Below, piece by piece: positions 63,934 to 64,000 of a DNA stretch of 64,000 bases (the first letter of the stretch is position 1; each line of letters starts with the position of its first letter). The DNA is taken from NCBI GenBank assembly GCA_028351715.1, contig JAOMKM010000003.1, positions 1 to 64,000 on the forward strand, written 5' to 3'. Under the pieces are notes generated by a model. That model had not been told where the DNA came from. It was given only the letters and a program-made list of their open reading frames with translations, and ran no database searches. A program made the translations under genes and the position numbers. This DNA comes from Methylophilaceae bacterium (GTDB taxonomy: Bacteria; Pseudomonadota; Gammaproteobacteria; Burkholderiales; Methylophilaceae).

Positions 63934-64000
63934 AGTAAGAATTTTTTTTAGCGCACTCAATCTATTCGAAGTATGACTTAAATGTGTAAATTTAGTTCGT

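Noticed and set aside
1..64000. CRISPR array, insertion sequence, prophage or rRNA.
   Set aside because: No regularly spaced repeats, transposase or integrase motifs, phage genes or rRNA sequence were found on reading the window.
1..64000. Direct proof of methylotrophy.
   Set aside because: No methanol dehydrogenase, formaldehyde-assimilation or PQQ genes lie in the window; the Methylophilaceae assignment rests on gene order and composition.

Overview
The window is a contiguous piece of a small, AT-rich bacterial chromosome (roughly one third G+C by eye) with almost no spacer DNA. Many neighbouring genes overlap by 1-20 bases and convergent genes abut or overlap at their 3' ends. The gene order points to Betaproteobacteria: a DUF971 gene-ubiE-ubiJ-ubiB; lolB-ispE-tRNA-Gln-prs-rplY-pth-ychF; and recA-recX-alaS-lysC-tRNA-Ser. 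Together with the low G+C, tight packing and a proteorhodopsin/retinal cluster, this suggests a streamlined marine or freshwater Methylophilaceae methylotroph of the OM43 / Methylopumilus type. No methanol-oxidation genes lie in the window, so that assignment is an inference from synteny.

Layout. 1-6.6 kb (+): ftsY (5' cut by the window edge), ftsE, ftsX, rpoH, then ubiquinone genes ubiE-ubiJ-ubiB. 6.6-11.5 kb (-): mutM and a four-gene Gld-type ABC export module. 11.6-18.7 kb (+): a TPR protein, lolB, ispE, tRNA-Gln, prs, rplY, pth, ychF, tRNA-Met and a small DUF2970 membrane protein. 18.7-24 kb: a GNAT-like protein and an EF-hand protein (-), ompR-envZ (+), siroheme synthase (-). 24-33.9 kb (+): miaB-phoH-ybeY-corC, a small secreted protein, lnt, glyQ-glyS, gmhB and plsC. 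33.9-47.8 kb: metallopeptidase, sco1, ilvE, murI, a cobalamin adenosyltransferase, pcnB-folK-dNK-panB-panC, panD, rsfS-rlmH-photolyase, mlaA, pmbA, darP and a PDZ protein. 47.8-55.9 kb (+): mogA, thiL-pgpA-pncC, recA-recX-alaS-lysC and tRNA-Ser.

56-63.9 kb is the accessory part, directly downstream of tRNA-Ser. It holds a 25-residue membrane microprotein and a renalase-like flavoprotein (+), and facing them a complete light-harvesting module on the minus strand: proteorhodopsin, a second rhodopsin, crtE, crtI, crtB, crtY and blh. CrtE/B/I/Y make beta-carotene from prenyl diphosphates, Blh cleaves it to retinal, and the proteorhodopsin uses retinal to pump protons. The proteorhodopsin is intact and of the blue-tuned type (Gln at the tuning site). 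The second rhodopsin has isoleucine instead of the retinal-binding lysine and glycine instead of the proton-acceptor aspartate, so it cannot be a conventional pump. It is separated from the proteorhodopsin gene by an intrinsic terminator but sits at the head of the retinal-synthesis operon. This is the most remarkable item in the window.

Other points: apparent one-base homopolymer frameshifts in plsC and sco1 only 1.8 kb apart; a PanB that lacks its catalytic glutamate; a recX whose conserved N-terminus is open only from a CTG codon; a hairpin-plus-U-tract placed directly against the rplY ribosome binding site; and a tandem 11-bp repeat upstream of ompR that looks like an autoregulatory box. 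No insertion sequence, prophage, CRISPR array or rRNA gene was seen. No gene-free stretch exceeds about 200 bases.
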